Of a stretch of DNA of 64,000 nucleotides, positions 31,194 to 40,301 are shown one piece after another; position 1 is the first letter of the stretch, and each line of letters begins with the position of its first letter. Made by a program: the position numbers and the translations under genes. The notes below the pieces were generated by a model. It searched no databases. It was not told where the DNA came from and was given only the letters and a program-made list of their open reading frames with translations. This stretch comes from Okeania sp. SIO1I7 (GTDB lineage Bacteria > Cyanobacteriota > Cyanobacteriia > Cyanobacteriales > Microcoleaceae): the NCBI GenBank assembly GCA_010672585.1, contig JAAHGF010000004.1, positions 528,356 through 592,355 on the forward strand. The letters run 5' to 3'.

Positions 31194-32552
31194 ATGAATG
31201 CGGACTCCATGTCACTCGGTCAAATTGCTGTGGTAGATGATACGGCAGCGAATTTGCATCTCCTCTGTAATCTGTTGGAAAATGCTGGCTATGATGTCCG
31301 TCCTTTTCCAAGGGGAGCAATTGCCTTAGAAGGGATTACCTATTCGCCTCCAGATTTGATCCTGCTGGATATTCAAATGCCAGAAATGAATGGCTACAAC
31401 ATCTGCGAGAAACTGAAAAGCAATGAATCTACGGAAAATATTCCCGTGATTTTTATCAGTGCGTTCAATGAAACCTTTGATAAAGTGAAAGCCTTTCAGG
31501 TTGGAGGGGTGGATTATATTACCAAACCCTTCCAAGCGGAAGAAGTTCTCGTAAGGGTGGCTACTCACCTCGAACTGTACCAAATTAAAAGGCAGTTGCA
31601 AACAACCAATAGCATTCAAGCAGAACAACTTGCAGTACAGAATGCTCAACTCCTGCATCTCAATCAATCTTTACAAGAGGCAAATCAACAATTGCAACGC
31701 AACTATGAGAAACTCAAACAGACTCAACTGCAACTGATACAAACAGAAAAGATGGCGACTTTGGGGAACTTGGTAGCAGGAGTAGCTCACGAAATTAATA
31801 ATCCTATTGGGTTTGTTGAAGGGAATATTCGTGCAGCTTTTGAGTATTTGCAAGATTTACTGACTATACTTTCTTTATATGCAGAAAATACCTCTCCACC
31901 AGAGTCAATTATCTCAGAGATTTCGGATCTAGATCCGAAATTTATTGCGGAAGATTTTCGTCAACTAATGGTATCCATGGAAAAAGGATGCGAACGCATT
32001 CGCAAGATCAGCATATCTTTGCGTATCTTTTCCCGCAAGGATACCGCCAGTAAAACTGAGTTTAATTTACATGAGGGAATTGACAGCACCTTGTTAATCT
32101 TAAAATATCGCCTGAAAGCAAATAAAGATCGTCCGGCCATTGAAGTGGTTAAAAATTACGGTAACATTCCGCCAGTGAAATGCTATGCGGGACAACTCAA
32201 TCAAGTGTTTATGAATCTGTTGGCTAATGCGATCGATGCTTTGGATGAAAGCAATGAAGGTAAAGTTTTTGAAGAGATAGAAGAAAGGCCGAATTGCATT
32301 AAAATCAGCACAGAGTTAAGTAGCTCGCATAATAGTATAATTGTGCGTATTTCTGATAATGGAGTGGGAATGCCCAAAGAGGTAAAAGCGAAAATATTCC
32401 AGCAAGGATTTACTACCAAAGGAGTGGGTAAAGGAACGGGTTTGGGCATGGCGATCGCCCATCAAATAGTAACAGAAAAACACGGTGGTCAGATTAGTTG
32501 TGATTCAACAGTTGGGCAAGGTACAATTTTTACCATCATAATTCCCAGATAA
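31194..32552 (+). CDS. Response regulator-histidine kinase (REC-coiled coil-HPK4), second
   Basis: A 452-residue protein, paralogue of the 22187 gene. REC Asp59 (LILLDIQMPEMNG), a coiled coil near 135-190, phospho-His199 in GVAHEINNPIGF, and HATPase_c with [17 protein letters not shown] and GTGLGMAIA. The ribosome site GAGGAGG lies within the last codons of the preceding gene, so the two are translationally linked, just like the ATGA-coupled pair at 19383/22187. Hybrid kinase followed by REC-kinase is therefore a repeated module. It is the last gene of the island; a repeat-rich region follows. Confidence 0.9.
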   Translation: MNADSMSLGQIAVVDDTAANLHLLCNLLENAGYDVRPFPRGAIALEGITYSPPDLILLDIQMPEMNGYNICEKLKSNESTENIPVIFISAFNETFDKVKAFQVGGVDYITKPFQAEEVLVRVATHLELYQIKRQLQTTNSIQAEQLAVQNAQLLHLNQSLQEANQQLQRNYEKLKQTQLQLIQTEKMATLGNLVAGVAHEINNPIGFVEGNIRAAFEYLQDLLTILSLYAENTSPPESIISEISDLDPKFIAEDFRQLMVSMEKGCERIRKISISLRIFSRKDTASKTEFNLHEGIDSTLLILKYRLKANKDRPAIEVVKNYGNIPPVKCYAGQLNQVFMNLLANAIDALDESNEGKVFEEIEERPNCIKISTELSSSHNSIIVRISDNGVGMPKEVKAKIFQQGFTTKGVGKGTGLGMAIAHQIVTEKHGGQISCDSTVGQGTIFTIIIPR

Positions 32553-32998
32553 AATATTGTATTTTTCATTTTTCCTAATATTAAAAATATTACCACAATT
32601 AAACAAAAAATTCAACTCTTTAAGTATAAATTTATATGATGTCCGGTTTTTTATTATTGGAGATGTCTATTGATATAGTCAAAGCTCCAGCAATATTTAG
32701 GCAGTTCCGATTATAGTGTGCTAACTGATAACTGATAACTGAAATTACCGAATAATTAAGGTTTAAAGCCTCTCCTTTAAAGGAGAAACAAGTGGTCGTT
32801 TGCTTTTGCTTCGCAAAACTGGCGTAACGCAACGCTGACGCGAAACGCGACAGCGGAACGGAGTTCTATCTTCGCAGCTTCCCGCAGGGTGGGATGGCGA
32901 GGTCTCGGAGCTGTCCTCCAATCGACCAAGAGAGAAAAAATTTTCCTTTTAGTCAATCCTCTTCTTGAAAAGAAGAGGTAATTATTAATTATTAATTA
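32553..32998. other. Intergenic repeat region
   Basis: No gene. It contains a GTCCGGTT single end near 32640, a composite GC-rich element (about 32797-32920: TTTTGCTTCGCAAAA, GCGTAACGCAACGCTGACGC, then GCAGCTTCCCGCAGGGTGGG), and a TTAATTA heptad array from 32979. An inverted copy of the GC-rich composite lies at 40075-40185. Confidence 0.65.
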
Positions 32999-33012
32999 TT
33001 AATTATTAATTG
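32979..33012. repeat. TTAATTA heptad tandem repeat overlapping a gene end
   Basis: Four to five TTAATTA units. The array runs into the 3' end of the 32999-33790 gene and supplies its last codons (T-I-N-N) and stop. Confidence 0.75.
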
Positions 33013-33790
33013 TTGAACTATTCTGCTTAATTTCCTCAATTAACTGTGATACTTTAGCAGGTTTCATCGCTGCTGTTTCTGGTGCTATAGCAGAAGGCCA
33101 AGCCTTTTTTAATTCTGTCATATTTGCTTGTATTTTTTCATCAATATCAGAATATTTACTCGCCATTTCATCCGCTATATTTGTGTATAAAATCTCTGCA
33201 TAGTCAACAAAGCCTCGTGAGTCTTGATACTCAATAATTTCGACAATTTTTCCATCAAGAATTGCAGCTTCATATTCTGCTCCAGCAGTATCTAATAATC
33301 CATTAATCACCTGTAGTACAAATGCTGAATTTTGACGTTTTTCATCTGGCAAATTAGAAATAGCTGTATCAATTTCCTGCACAGTTTCTTCATACATACT
33401 ATTCAATTTATTAGTATCTCCAGCACCAGCTACTACAAAATCATTCAAATTATTAAGGCTACTTTTGAACTGTTTAACACCCCGCTCATCCAACTGATTT
33501 TCAATATCTATATATAATTCTTCTACCGGATGCCCAAAATGAGGTTTTGCCTGGTCTACTTTTCCGGCTGCAATTAATTCTTTTCCTACTAATAAATGCC
33601 CCTTCATTAATCCCAAGTTTGTCATATAGTCAACATCTTTACTTTCCGAATCAACAGCCAAACTAGGAGTAGACAAAAACATAGAATTATTACTCATAGT
33701 TGGCTGAATATTAGGATGAAAAGCGATCGCTAATAAAGTAGTAACAAACCCAACAAACAAATAACGGAAAACAGAATTTATTTTAATCAT
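32999..33790 (-). CDS. Exported protein next to multicopper oxidase, family unknown
   Basis: A 263-residue protein. A signal-peptide-like N-terminus (YLFVGFVTTLLAIAFHP) is followed by a mostly helical body. Striking is a short segment with three His and several acidic residues (MKGHLLVGKEL...AKPHFGHPVEELYIDIE) at residues 62-97, which could bind metal in a helical bundle, as in imelysin/EfeO-like proteins; that link is only an analogy. The gene starts 38 bp after the stop of the multicopper oxidase on the same strand, so the two probably form an operon. The 3' end is made of heptad repeat. No domain recognised with certainty. Confidence 0.75.
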   Translation of the reverse strand: MIKINSVFRYLFVGFVTTLLAIAFHPNIQPTMSNNSMFLSTPSLAVDSESKDVDYMTNLGLMKGHLLVGKELIAAGKVDQAKPHFGHPVEELYIDIENQLDERGVKQFKSSLNNLNDFVVAGAGDTNKLNSMYEETVQEIDTAISNLPDEKRQNSAFVLQVINGLLDTAGAEYEAAILDGKIVEIIEYQDSRGFVDYAEILYTNIADEMASKYSDIDEKIQANMTELKKAWPSAIAPETAAMKPAKVSQLIEEIKQNSSTINN

Positions 33791-33828
33791 AATTAATTAC
33801 CTGATAAATTGATAATTTACTCAAAATT

Positions 33829-34818
33829 TTAAGTTTGAGACAAAACCTCAAATAGACCAATACAACCACTTTCTGCAATTGTATCTTGGTGGGGATGAAA
33901 CATATATTTACCTGGATAGGGATAGGAAAATTCTAGAATATGTCTTTCCGCAGTTCCCATAGTAATTACATCTGTTTCTTGTGAGGGTTTAAGACTCATA
34001 CCAGTAGAATAAACCCGGAAAAAATTTGCATGAATATGAAATGTTGCGACCGGGTCAAACTCAATCATATTCAGTAAATACAAACGTACCAGTTGATTTT
34101 GCTGAATTGATATCGGATGGGTTTTGTAATAATTTGGCAAACCATTAAAAGCATAAAGCTCATTTTTGCCATCACCATTAGTGTCATAACCTCCCATTAC
34201 TAATACGATCTCATCTGCAGGGGGACGAGAGTTGGGAGGGTCAACAATAAACATTCCGTACAACCCTTTAGTGACATGACGAGTTACTGGGGTAATATGG
34301 CAATGATAGAGATGAACGCCAAAAGGTTGAGCGTCAAATTCATAAATGGTTGTTTTCCCATGACGCACTGGACGCACTCCATCTACTTCTGCTGGATGAA
34401 TACCGTGGAAGTGCATTGTGTGGGCGTGACCACCTTCGTTCTCGAAAATTATTCTGACTCGTTCCCCTTCTGTTGCTCGTAATGTTGGCCCAGGCACCCG
34501 ACCATTATAGTTCCAACTAATAAAGGATACTGCTTGATTTAGTTGTAATTTAGAATTAATTGCTTTTATCTGAAATTCTCGGATTTGACGACCGTTTTCT
34601 TGTTTGATAATTCCATAATCAAATTCTCTTAGGGTATTTGTAGGATCTAATTCTATAGTATTGATGGCGGCCCTAGCTTCGAGTGATGATGACAATGCAG
34701 GTATAATATATTGAGTGGTAATGCCAGCTAAAGTTACTCCACTACCTACTAAACCTAGCTTTAGGAATTGCCGTCTGTTCCAAATTGCTGATTTTTCTGG
34801 CTCTAGGGGATTAGCCAT
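33829..34818 (-). CDS. Tat-exported two-domain multicopper oxidase
   Basis: A 329-residue protein. The N-terminus carries a twin-arginine motif (NRRQFLKLG) and a hydrophobic segment. Two cupredoxin domains follow. Copper motifs are HTMHFHGIHP (about residue 135), HLYHCHITPVTRH (about 170, with the type-1 Cys-His), FHIHANFF and HPHQDTIAESGC (about 310). The length suits the small two-domain laccase/nitrite-reductase-like group, which works as a trimer; oxidation of metal ions or phenols is likely but not readable. It is the first gene of a probable two-gene operon with the exported protein at 32999. Confidence 0.9.
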   Translation of the reverse strand: MANPLEPEKSAIWNRRQFLKLGLVGSGVTLAGITTQYIIPALSSSLEARAAINTIELDPTNTLREFDYGIIKQENGRQIREFQIKAINSKLQLNQAVSFISWNYNGRVPGPTLRATEGERVRIIFENEGGHAHTMHFHGIHPAEVDGVRPVRHGKTTIYEFDAQPFGVHLYHCHITPVTRHVTKGLYGMFIVDPPNSRPPADEIVLVMGGYDTNGDGKNELYAFNGLPNYYKTHPISIQQNQLVRLYLLNMIEFDPVATFHIHANFFRVYSTGMSLKPSQETDVITMGTAERHILEFSYPYPGKYMFHPHQDTIAESGCIGLFEVLSQT

Positions 34819-35024
34819 AGTTGTATAAAATTATTGACAGTTTTTATTAATAAGTTGATAATTACAATATAGTTATTTTCTATTTTTGTCAATAAGTAGC
34901 TATAAAAGTAATTCTGCTTACCTATATTTATTGATGGATATCTGCTTGAGGGGATGAGGAGGAATTTTATATGATTATTGGTTAAGCAATGTTATTTTCT
35001 AAGGTTGATGGGGAGAGTTCATTA

Positions 35025-35167
35025 ATGGATAATTGATAATTACCTCGGGCTTTAACTGTTACGGAATTGAATATAAGGAAATATTATTTCTTTTTTCCCC
35101 TTAAAAGGGGGAGGCTTTAAACCAGAATTATTTAATTATTAATTATTAATTATTAATTATTAATTAT
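35025..35167. repeat. Single copy of the 140-bp family plus heptads
   Basis: Carries ATTAATGGATAATTGATAAT, then GTTACGGAATTGAATATAAG, as in the tandem array at 40991-41690, followed by four or five TTAATTA heptads at 35131-35167. Confidence 0.7.
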
Positions 35168-35267
35168 TCGGTAACAAACCTACCCCATCTACTGGTATTG
35201 CTCAGAAAAGGTATTTAGTGCGATCGCATCAAAAAAAATTAGGTTTATAAAAACTGATGCTTAGTTT

Positions 35268-35357
35268 CTAGAAACCGTTACGACCCCAGACTACCATAGA
35301 AATAGAGAAACCGAACACAACTAAAAGTGAAACCCAGCCTAATGACAAAATATCCAT
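35268..35357 (-). CDS. petN: Cytochrome b6f complex subunit VIII (PetN)
   Basis: A 29-residue peptide beginning [12 protein letters not shown] and ending [10 protein letters not shown], an almost exact match to known PetN. It forms a single transmembrane helix of the cytochrome b6f complex, which moves electrons between the photosystems. This identifies the organism as an oxygenic phototroph. It is too short for most gene finders. It faces away from the membrane protein gene at 35576, with a 218-bp intergenic region between them that would hold both promoters. Confidence 0.96.
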   Translation of the reverse strand: MDILSLGWVSLLVVFGFSISMVVWGRNGF

Positions 35358-35575
35358 AACTACAATTTAGAAAAAGATAAACATTTACTCCAAACTTTAT
35401 AATATTTGATTTAGGGTATTTTGACTAGATGAAAAAATCAAAAGTATCAAACAGGATAATAATATTAAGTTTATCGCAATTTATGTATAAATTTAAGTAT
35501 GTCAAGCCGTCTGAAAAACAAGATAAGATTAAGTGAGACAAAAAACTGATGGTAATCAATAAAAAGATATAATAT

Positions 35576-36049
35576 ATGGTCTATAACTCATCAAATTTTA
35601 CCTTCACAGAAAGAATAGAATCTCTCAAAGCAGGAACTATAGCTGGTATTTCCCTATTTTTAACCTCTGGGGCGATCGCCTTGGGCAACAGCCTATTTTT
35701 GGCCCATAAGTTTGAGTTATTGGCAGATTTAGAAATTATAGCTCTAGGCTGGAATGTTTTGTTTCAGGGCGTGATCGCTTTTATTAGTGGATTTCTGTTT
35801 GGCGTGACTTATCGTTATATTATCCGTCAGGATAGCAACCCCCATCTAAAATCTGGAGCAGTAGTGGCCTTTGGTAGTGTCAGAGGTTTGGGACAAATTG
35901 ATGTGGGATTAAGTTATGGGGATACATTTCTTGATTTATGGCCTTTAATGGTCTTGGGAATAGAAAGTGTAGTGGCTTTTGCTGTGGCTGGCCTTGTTTT
36001 GGATTGGAGTATTAATCAAAAGTGGATTAAATCTTTTCCTTCTTTATAG
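35576..36049 (+). CDS. Conserved cyanobacterial-type membrane protein
   Basis: A 157-residue protein with about four hydrophobic segments: residues 20-45 (AGTIAGISLFLTSGAIALGN), 58-82, 90-103 and 122-145 (VLGIESVVAFAVAGLVLDW). Charged loops include YRYIIRQDSNPHLKSG. The pattern and its place next to petN suggest a conserved thylakoid or plasma-membrane protein, but I do not recognise a family. An HIP1 site occurs in the coding region. The region downstream shows no further gene. Confidence 0.75.
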   Translation: MVYNSSNFTFTERIESLKAGTIAGISLFLTSGAIALGNSLFLAHKFELLADLEIIALGWNVLFQGVIAFISGFLFGVTYRYIIRQDSNPHLKSGAVVAFGSVRGLGQIDVGLSYGDTFLDLWPLMVLGIESVVAFAVAGLVLDWSINQKWIKSFPSL

Positions 36050-36444
36050 CAATATGATTTTAGTTGTGAGATATTGAAAACTTTTACGGAACAGAGAACA
36101 GGGAACAGGGAACACAGAAGAAGAAAAAAACGTATCATATAAAAATAATAATTGCTATATTCTATACTTTTAAGGAATATCTCAATTCTCACAACTGATT
36201 CCTGATTGCTATACCTAATTAAGATGAATAAATATTTAGCAATAAAAAAGCGGATAATTTTTGGTAAATAATCACAAATTTTTTATCAAAATAGTTGATA
36301 TTTTTTCTTTGGTATTAGGGAAAAATGAAGCAATCCGATTGCTCTTTCTTTAATCCTAAATAATATGTAATTTCTGGGCAGATATTCACATTTTTTAGAC
36401 GGATTGCTATGATAAATATAGAAATTTATTCTAGGTTAAAATAA
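36050..36444. other. Intergenic, no gene seen
   Basis: AT-rich. It contains a short run of CAGGGAACA-type repeats near 36091-36116. No element ends or structured motif recognised. Confidence 0.5.
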
Positions 36445-36879
36445 TCAACTATAGTCACGCAACATTTTTTTGATTTCCATATTATGTAACTCTTCTTGAC
36501 CAATCATGGTGCGAGCATATTCTTCTAAATATATACTTGCGTTTTCTACAATTTGTAAGAAGTTTTTATATAGTTGTAAAGCTTTAGCTTCATGGTTAAG
36601 ACTTTCCTTTAAAAGGTCTGGTACTGAATGTTGATTTGTTTCTTCAATTGGAGCTACTTTTAATGTGGGATGACCTTCTAAACCTGTTAATATTTCTCCT
36701 GCTTGTTGAGCATGAAGTAAAGATTCATTTGCTTGGGCTTGAAAAAATTGTACAATTGGTATGCGATTAGGTCCTGTCACCATTAGGGAGTAGTGAGTAT
36801 AGCGCACTACTCCTGCTAGTTCAAATTCCATAATAGAGTTTAATAACTCTACAGCTTTTTCTGTATTAAGTTCTATCAT
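36445..36879 (-). CDS. Bacterioferritin-like ferritin
   Basis: A 144-residue protein with a four-helix-bundle pattern. Diiron ligand candidates are E17/E19 in SIMEFELAGVVRY, E52 with H56 (ANESLLHAQQ), E92 with the following helix (LNHEAKALQLY), and E128 with H131 (GQEELHN). It is a little shorter than standard bacterioferritin (about 155-160), lacking some C-terminal residues. It probably stores iron or protects DNA against iron and peroxide. Close to the multicopper oxidase and Ni/Co genes but not in one operon with them. Bacterioferritin rather than Dps is preferred because of the EYARTMIGQEELHN ending. Confidence 0.85.
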   Translation of the reverse strand: MIELNTEKAVELLNSIMEFELAGVVRYTHYSLMVTGPNRIPIVQFFQAQANESLLHAQQAGEILTGLEGHPTLKVAPIEETNQHSVPDLLKESLNHEAKALQLYKNFLQIVENASIYLEEYARTMIGQEELHNMEIKKMLRDYS

Positions 36880-37086
36880 TTTAGTGTCTCAATTCTTAGT
36901 TTGTTCAGCTTAATTGTCACTTCTGAATTATATACATTTAATCAATAAAATATATTATTTTAACTTTTATTTAAAGAAGCACTCAGCAGTTAGCAATCAG
37001 CAATCAGCAGATTTTTTTTGAGACGTTGATAAGGTTGCTTTTACCTTCCCCAAAATTAATTGCTGATAGCTAATAGCTGATGGCTG

Positions 37087-37112
37087 TTTGCGCAGCATTC
37101 CGCAGGAAATGC
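37087..37112 (+). repeat. Micro-element copy (TTTGCGCAGC family), intergenic
   Basis: TTTGCGCAGCATTCCGCAGG and then AAATGC, the same core as the 21-mers inside the two tnpB genes. It ends just before the stop codon of the lipoprotein gene at 37118. Confidence 0.75.
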
Positions 37113-37117
37113 TTACA

Positions 37118-37486
37118 TTAATTGTCTTCTGGTAGTGGGGTAGGTTTTGCCACAGTTATATCATTCTTCACAAAGTCTAATTGTTGAGGACTGATAACTT
37201 CTTTGACCGCCAGTTCATTAATATCTTTGTAAGGACGATTCTCTTTGATTTTTGCTGGTAGATCTGGTATGTTTAACTTGATTGCTAATTTTTTTAAGTC
37301 TGAATCTGAAGCATCATTTATATCTATTTTGCTTATGTTGTCAGTAGCAGTAGATACTGATGAATTTATACTATTAGGACTAGCGTTAGGATCTACAGTT
37401 GGAGTAGTTGTATTTGCACAGGAACTCATAGCAATTAAACTAGCAATGATTCCAGATAAGGATAGAAAACGAAAGTGATTCATCAT
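37118..37486 (-). CDS. Lipoprotein with helix-hairpin-helix-like C-terminus
   Basis: The start is set at ATG 37486 (MMNHFRFLSLSG); the open frame upstream lacks signal character. The leader ends in a lipobox-like LIAMSSC, so the mature protein of about 100 residues is likely lipid-anchored through that Cys. A Ser/Thr/Pro-rich linker follows. The C-terminal part (SKIDINDASDSDLKKLAIKL...PYKDINELAVKEVISPQQL) resembles the ComEA/T2SK-type helix-hairpin-helix, which has an INxAsxxeL pattern. DNA binding outside the cytoplasm is possible but not demonstrated; in related proteins the fold serves protein contacts. Confidence 0.75.
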   Translation of the reverse strand: MMNHFRFLSLSGIIASLIAMSSCANTTTPTVDPNASPNSINSSVSTATDNISKIDINDASDSDLKKLAIKLNIPDLPAKIKENRPYKDINELAVKEVISPQQLDFVKNDITVAKPTPLPEDN

Positions 37487-37558
37487 ATTAGTTAAGTAAG
37501 TTTTTTGGCTAATGCTAAGACAATTTAATATTGTAAGGGGTCTCAAAAATATTGACAA

Positions 37559-38285
37559 TTTTTTACATATTAGTTTTTTTTATTTTATCTTTATTAAAGT
37601 CTTAATCCTATCATCTTATTTTTGATAGTAATAGTTACTAACTCAAAGTTTAAAAGCAATTTTAAATCTTTAAAAGATAAATAATGACAGAGGTGGCTAA
37701 AAGTGAATAACGAATGGGTGTGCTATTTGATTTCTCTGGCGTTGCGACTATAACCATCTCTCCACCCTGCAATACTTCGACTAAGACTTATGGGTAAGGG
37801 ATAGCTTTGAAAGGGGGAATGCCTTCTGCCTTATTCAAAAAAAATTTTAAAACTTAATTATTATTTTGTCCACATATAGGTTAGGGAAATGATAAACACT
37901 CAAACTCAGTCAGGGATTGCTTCTGACTTCTGACTTCTGACTTCTGACTTGCGCGTAGCGCTATAATGCCCTCCCCAGGGATTGTTAATTTTTGTAAAAA
38001 AGTGTTTACTAAATAACAGAGATATGAAAGTCATTAAGGCCAAAAAAGTCAGCAATATTTGAGAAAAATGGTCACTGGTGTCTTTGAAGAAGGCAGAAGG
38101 AAAAATCTAGCGTTGTCTGAGTTTTCAGCTTTTTATCTGTCCTCACCTTTCCTTCCACTGCTATAACCCCGTTGACGGTGGGGTATTAAACCCGCCACAG
38201 AAAAGATAATTCTCTGTAAATCAAAATGCCATACCTAAAATTTGCTTACTTTCAAAATTCTATCTGTACAACTGTTGTCAAAGTA
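37559..38285. other. Intergenic, no gene seen
   Basis: It contains TTCTGAC heptads at 37919-37947, a TTATGGGTAAGGG fragment of element D near 37788, and near 38105-38165 a dispersed module (GTTGTCTGAGTTTT...CCTTTCCTTCCACTGCTATA) that recurs at 42052-42106. A hairpin ACCCCG...GGGGT at 38168-38189 is 100 bp before the lipoprotein gene. Confidence 0.55.
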
Positions 38286-39143
38286 ATGAAGATGAGAAAA
38301 CAGCTTTTAATATGGTCAACATTGGCCTTTGTCATCCCTAGTGTTCTACTGAGCAGTTGTCAAACCCAAACAACTGAAACTGAGACCGAGCAAACCCAAA
38401 CAACTGACAATACTCCAGGTACTCTCAAACTTCGTGCCAACGGAGAAGACTTTGTCAGAGAAGGTTTCGTTACTAAAGATGGTTGGAAAGTAACATTTGA
38501 CCAACTTTACGCGAATTTAGTGGAAGTCACTGCTTACCAAACAGACCCACCCTATAATGCTGAAACGGGAGGAAAACCAGAGACAAAAGAAAAGGTCATT
38601 CTTGCTCAAACTAAAACAGTAGACTTAGCAGAGGGGGATGAAACTGCGGAAGCTATTTTGGTAAGTGAGGTATCTGCACCTCCTGGTCGCTACAATGCCA
38701 TCTCTTGGAAAATGCCCAAAGCAACGGTTGGCCCTGCTCAGGGTTATTCTCTATTAATTAATGGCACAGCAACTAAAGATGGTCAGACTATACCTTTTAC
38801 CCTCAAAATTGACCAGGAGCTAGAATTTACCTGTGGAGATTTTGTTGGAGATGAGCGTAAAGGTATTCTCCAAGGTGGAGATACCGCAGAATTGGAGGCA
38901 ACATTCCATTTTGACCATCTTTTCGGTGATGGTAGTGCCGCCTCAGATGACGAAATTAATACAGGAGCATTAGGTTTTGCACCTCTAGCAGCGATCGCCG
39001 AAGGAGGAAAAGTTGAAGCAGATATGGCTATATTGAAAAGCAAACTTTCTGCTGATGACTACCAAAAGTTAATGGCAATTTTACCCAGTTTGGGTCATGT
39101 AGGTGAAGGCCATTGTCATGAGTCATTAGTAAGTCAAAATTAA
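38286..39143 (+). CDS. Putative lipoprotein with His-rich C-terminus, start of metal-uptake region
   Basis: The start is set at ATG 38286 (MKMRKQLLIW); the frame upstream lacks a signal. The leader ends in VLLSSC, a lipobox. A Gln/Thr/Glu repeat (TETETEQTQTT) follows, then a beta-rich body resembling DUF4382-type exported domains (TLKLRANGEDFVREGFVTKDG...VTFDQLYANL). The C-terminus reads HVGEGHCHESL, a likely metal-binding tail. It precedes NikL/CbiL-like, CbiM, CbiQ and CbiO genes on the same strand, so a role in nickel/cobalt capture is plausible. There is a 308-bp gap, holding a MITE-like element, before the next gene. Confidence 0.7.
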   Translation: MKMRKQLLIWSTLAFVIPSVLLSSCQTQTTETETEQTQTTDNTPGTLKLRANGEDFVREGFVTKDGWKVTFDQLYANLVEVTAYQTDPPYNAETGGKPETKEKVILAQTKTVDLAEGDETAEAILVSEVSAPPGRYNAISWKMPKATVGPAQGYSLLINGTATKDGQTIPFTLKIDQELEFTCGDFVGDERKGILQGGDTAELEATFHFDHLFGDGSAASDDEINTGALGFAPLAAIAEGGKVEADMAILKSKLSADDYQKLMAILPSLGHVGEGHCHESLVSQN

Positions 39144-39165
39144 AAAGTCAAAGATAATTTTTGTC

Positions 39166-39306
39166 TAGTGCCGCTACGCGGAAGTCAAAAGTCGTAGGGG
39201 CGAATGGCATTGGCTAGCGCAAAGCTCCGCTAACGCCCTCAAAAGTATTGATTGGAAGGCTTTTAGGATTTTGTAACTGGTTAGTTATTTCTTCCATCCT
39301 GCACTA
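39166..39306. repeat. TA-bounded MITE-like element E, copy 1
   Basis: Flanked by TA on both sides with ends GTGCCGCTACGCGGAAGT and the inverse of GTGCAGGATGGAAGAAATAAC. Inside lies a GC-rich palindromic module (GGGGCGAATGGCATTGGCTA and on) also present at 63478-63522. TA at both ends is typical of IS630/Tc1-type insertion. Confidence 0.65.
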
Positions 39307-39451
39307 ATAATTTATTGGACTTTTAGCATTGTAAGAAATCTAATAAATTAAATTGGGTAATTTAGTAATTCGGGATTTTCTATAAAATAAATCCTATCTC
39401 ATTGTAAATAATGGCAAGATTGCTAAGGTAAAAATTATCCATAGGTAAGAT

Positions 39452-39958
39452 ATGAAATGGCAATTTGTTATTCCTTTAATATTTTTATCTTCAGTAAGTT
39501 TACAGGGAAAAGCCATCGCTCATGGAGTGAAAATTCAGCATCAAATTACTCAGGCAATTAAGATTAATGCTACTTACGATACTGGTACTCCTTTACCTAA
39601 TGCTTCGGTCACAGTTTATGCTCCTATCGATCCAAGTAAAGTATGGTTAAAAGGCACAACTGATGAGCAAGGAAATTTTATTTTTTCCCCTGATTCTTCT
39701 CAGTCTGGAACTTGGGAAATTAAGGTGCGTCAAGCTGGTCATGGTGGACTTGTTAGTATTCCTTTTCAAGTAGATGAATCTCACAATTATCATCATCATA
39801 ATGTTAGCAAAAATCACAAGTATTTAGCCAATATTTCTAATGATTATAACCCACTACAAAAAGGATTAATGATTGGTTGTACTATGTGGGGTTTTGTGGG
39901 AACTGGTTTATTTTTTTGGCGATTTAAAACTCAAGATCGACCACAAGAAGAACATTAG
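39452..39958 (+). CDS. NikL/CbiL-like exported component of a Ni/Co transporter
   Basis: A 168-residue protein. After a signal peptide (residues 1-23, cleavage likely at AIA) the mature N-terminus would be HGVKIQH, an N-terminal His suited to bind nickel or cobalt. A carboxypeptidase-regulatory-like beta domain follows (NATYDTGTPLPNASVTVYAP, TDEQGNFIFSPD). Then a His-rich stretch (SHNYHHHNVSKNHK) and one transmembrane helix near the C-terminus (GLMIGCTMWGFVGTGLFFW). This is the layout of the auxiliary proteins NikK/NikL (DUF4198-like) of Nik/CbiMQO systems, which lack CbiN. It is the gene just before cbiM, separated by a repeat of about 340 bp. Confidence 0.8.
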   Translation: MKWQFVIPLIFLSSVSLQGKAIAHGVKIQHQITQAIKINATYDTGTPLPNASVTVYAPIDPSKVWLKGTTDEQGNFIFSPDSSQSGTWEIKVRQAGHGGLVSIPFQVDESHNYHHHNVSKNHKYLANISNDYNPLQKGLMIGCTMWGFVGTGLFFWRFKTQDRPQEEH

Positions 39959-39960
39959 AA

Positions 39961-40301
39961 TAATGTTTATTAATGGATAATTGATAATTACCTCTGGTTA
40001 AAACCGTTACGGAATTGAATATAAGGAAATATTATTTCTTCTCTTGGTTCATTGGATATGGTTAGGAAACCCATCCATCCCACCCTACGGGAAGCTCCGA
40101 AGAGAGAACTCCGTTCCGCTGTCGCTTTTCGCGTCAGCGTTGCGTTACGCCAGTTTTGCGAAGCAAAAGCAAACGACCGCTTTTTTCCCCTTAAAATGGT
40201 CGGCTTTAAACCATAATTATTTAATTATTAATTATTAATTATTAATTATTAATTATTAATTATTATTTGACCTTTATCAGGATAATTTTAAATCTTCAAT
40301 A
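39961..40301. repeat. Composite repeat: 140-bp family copy, GC-rich module and heptads
   Basis: 39965-40075 matches the 140-bp unit, 40075-40185 the GC-rich composite also found at 32797-32920 in inverse, and 40219-40265 is a TTAATTA array of about six units. Confidence 0.75.
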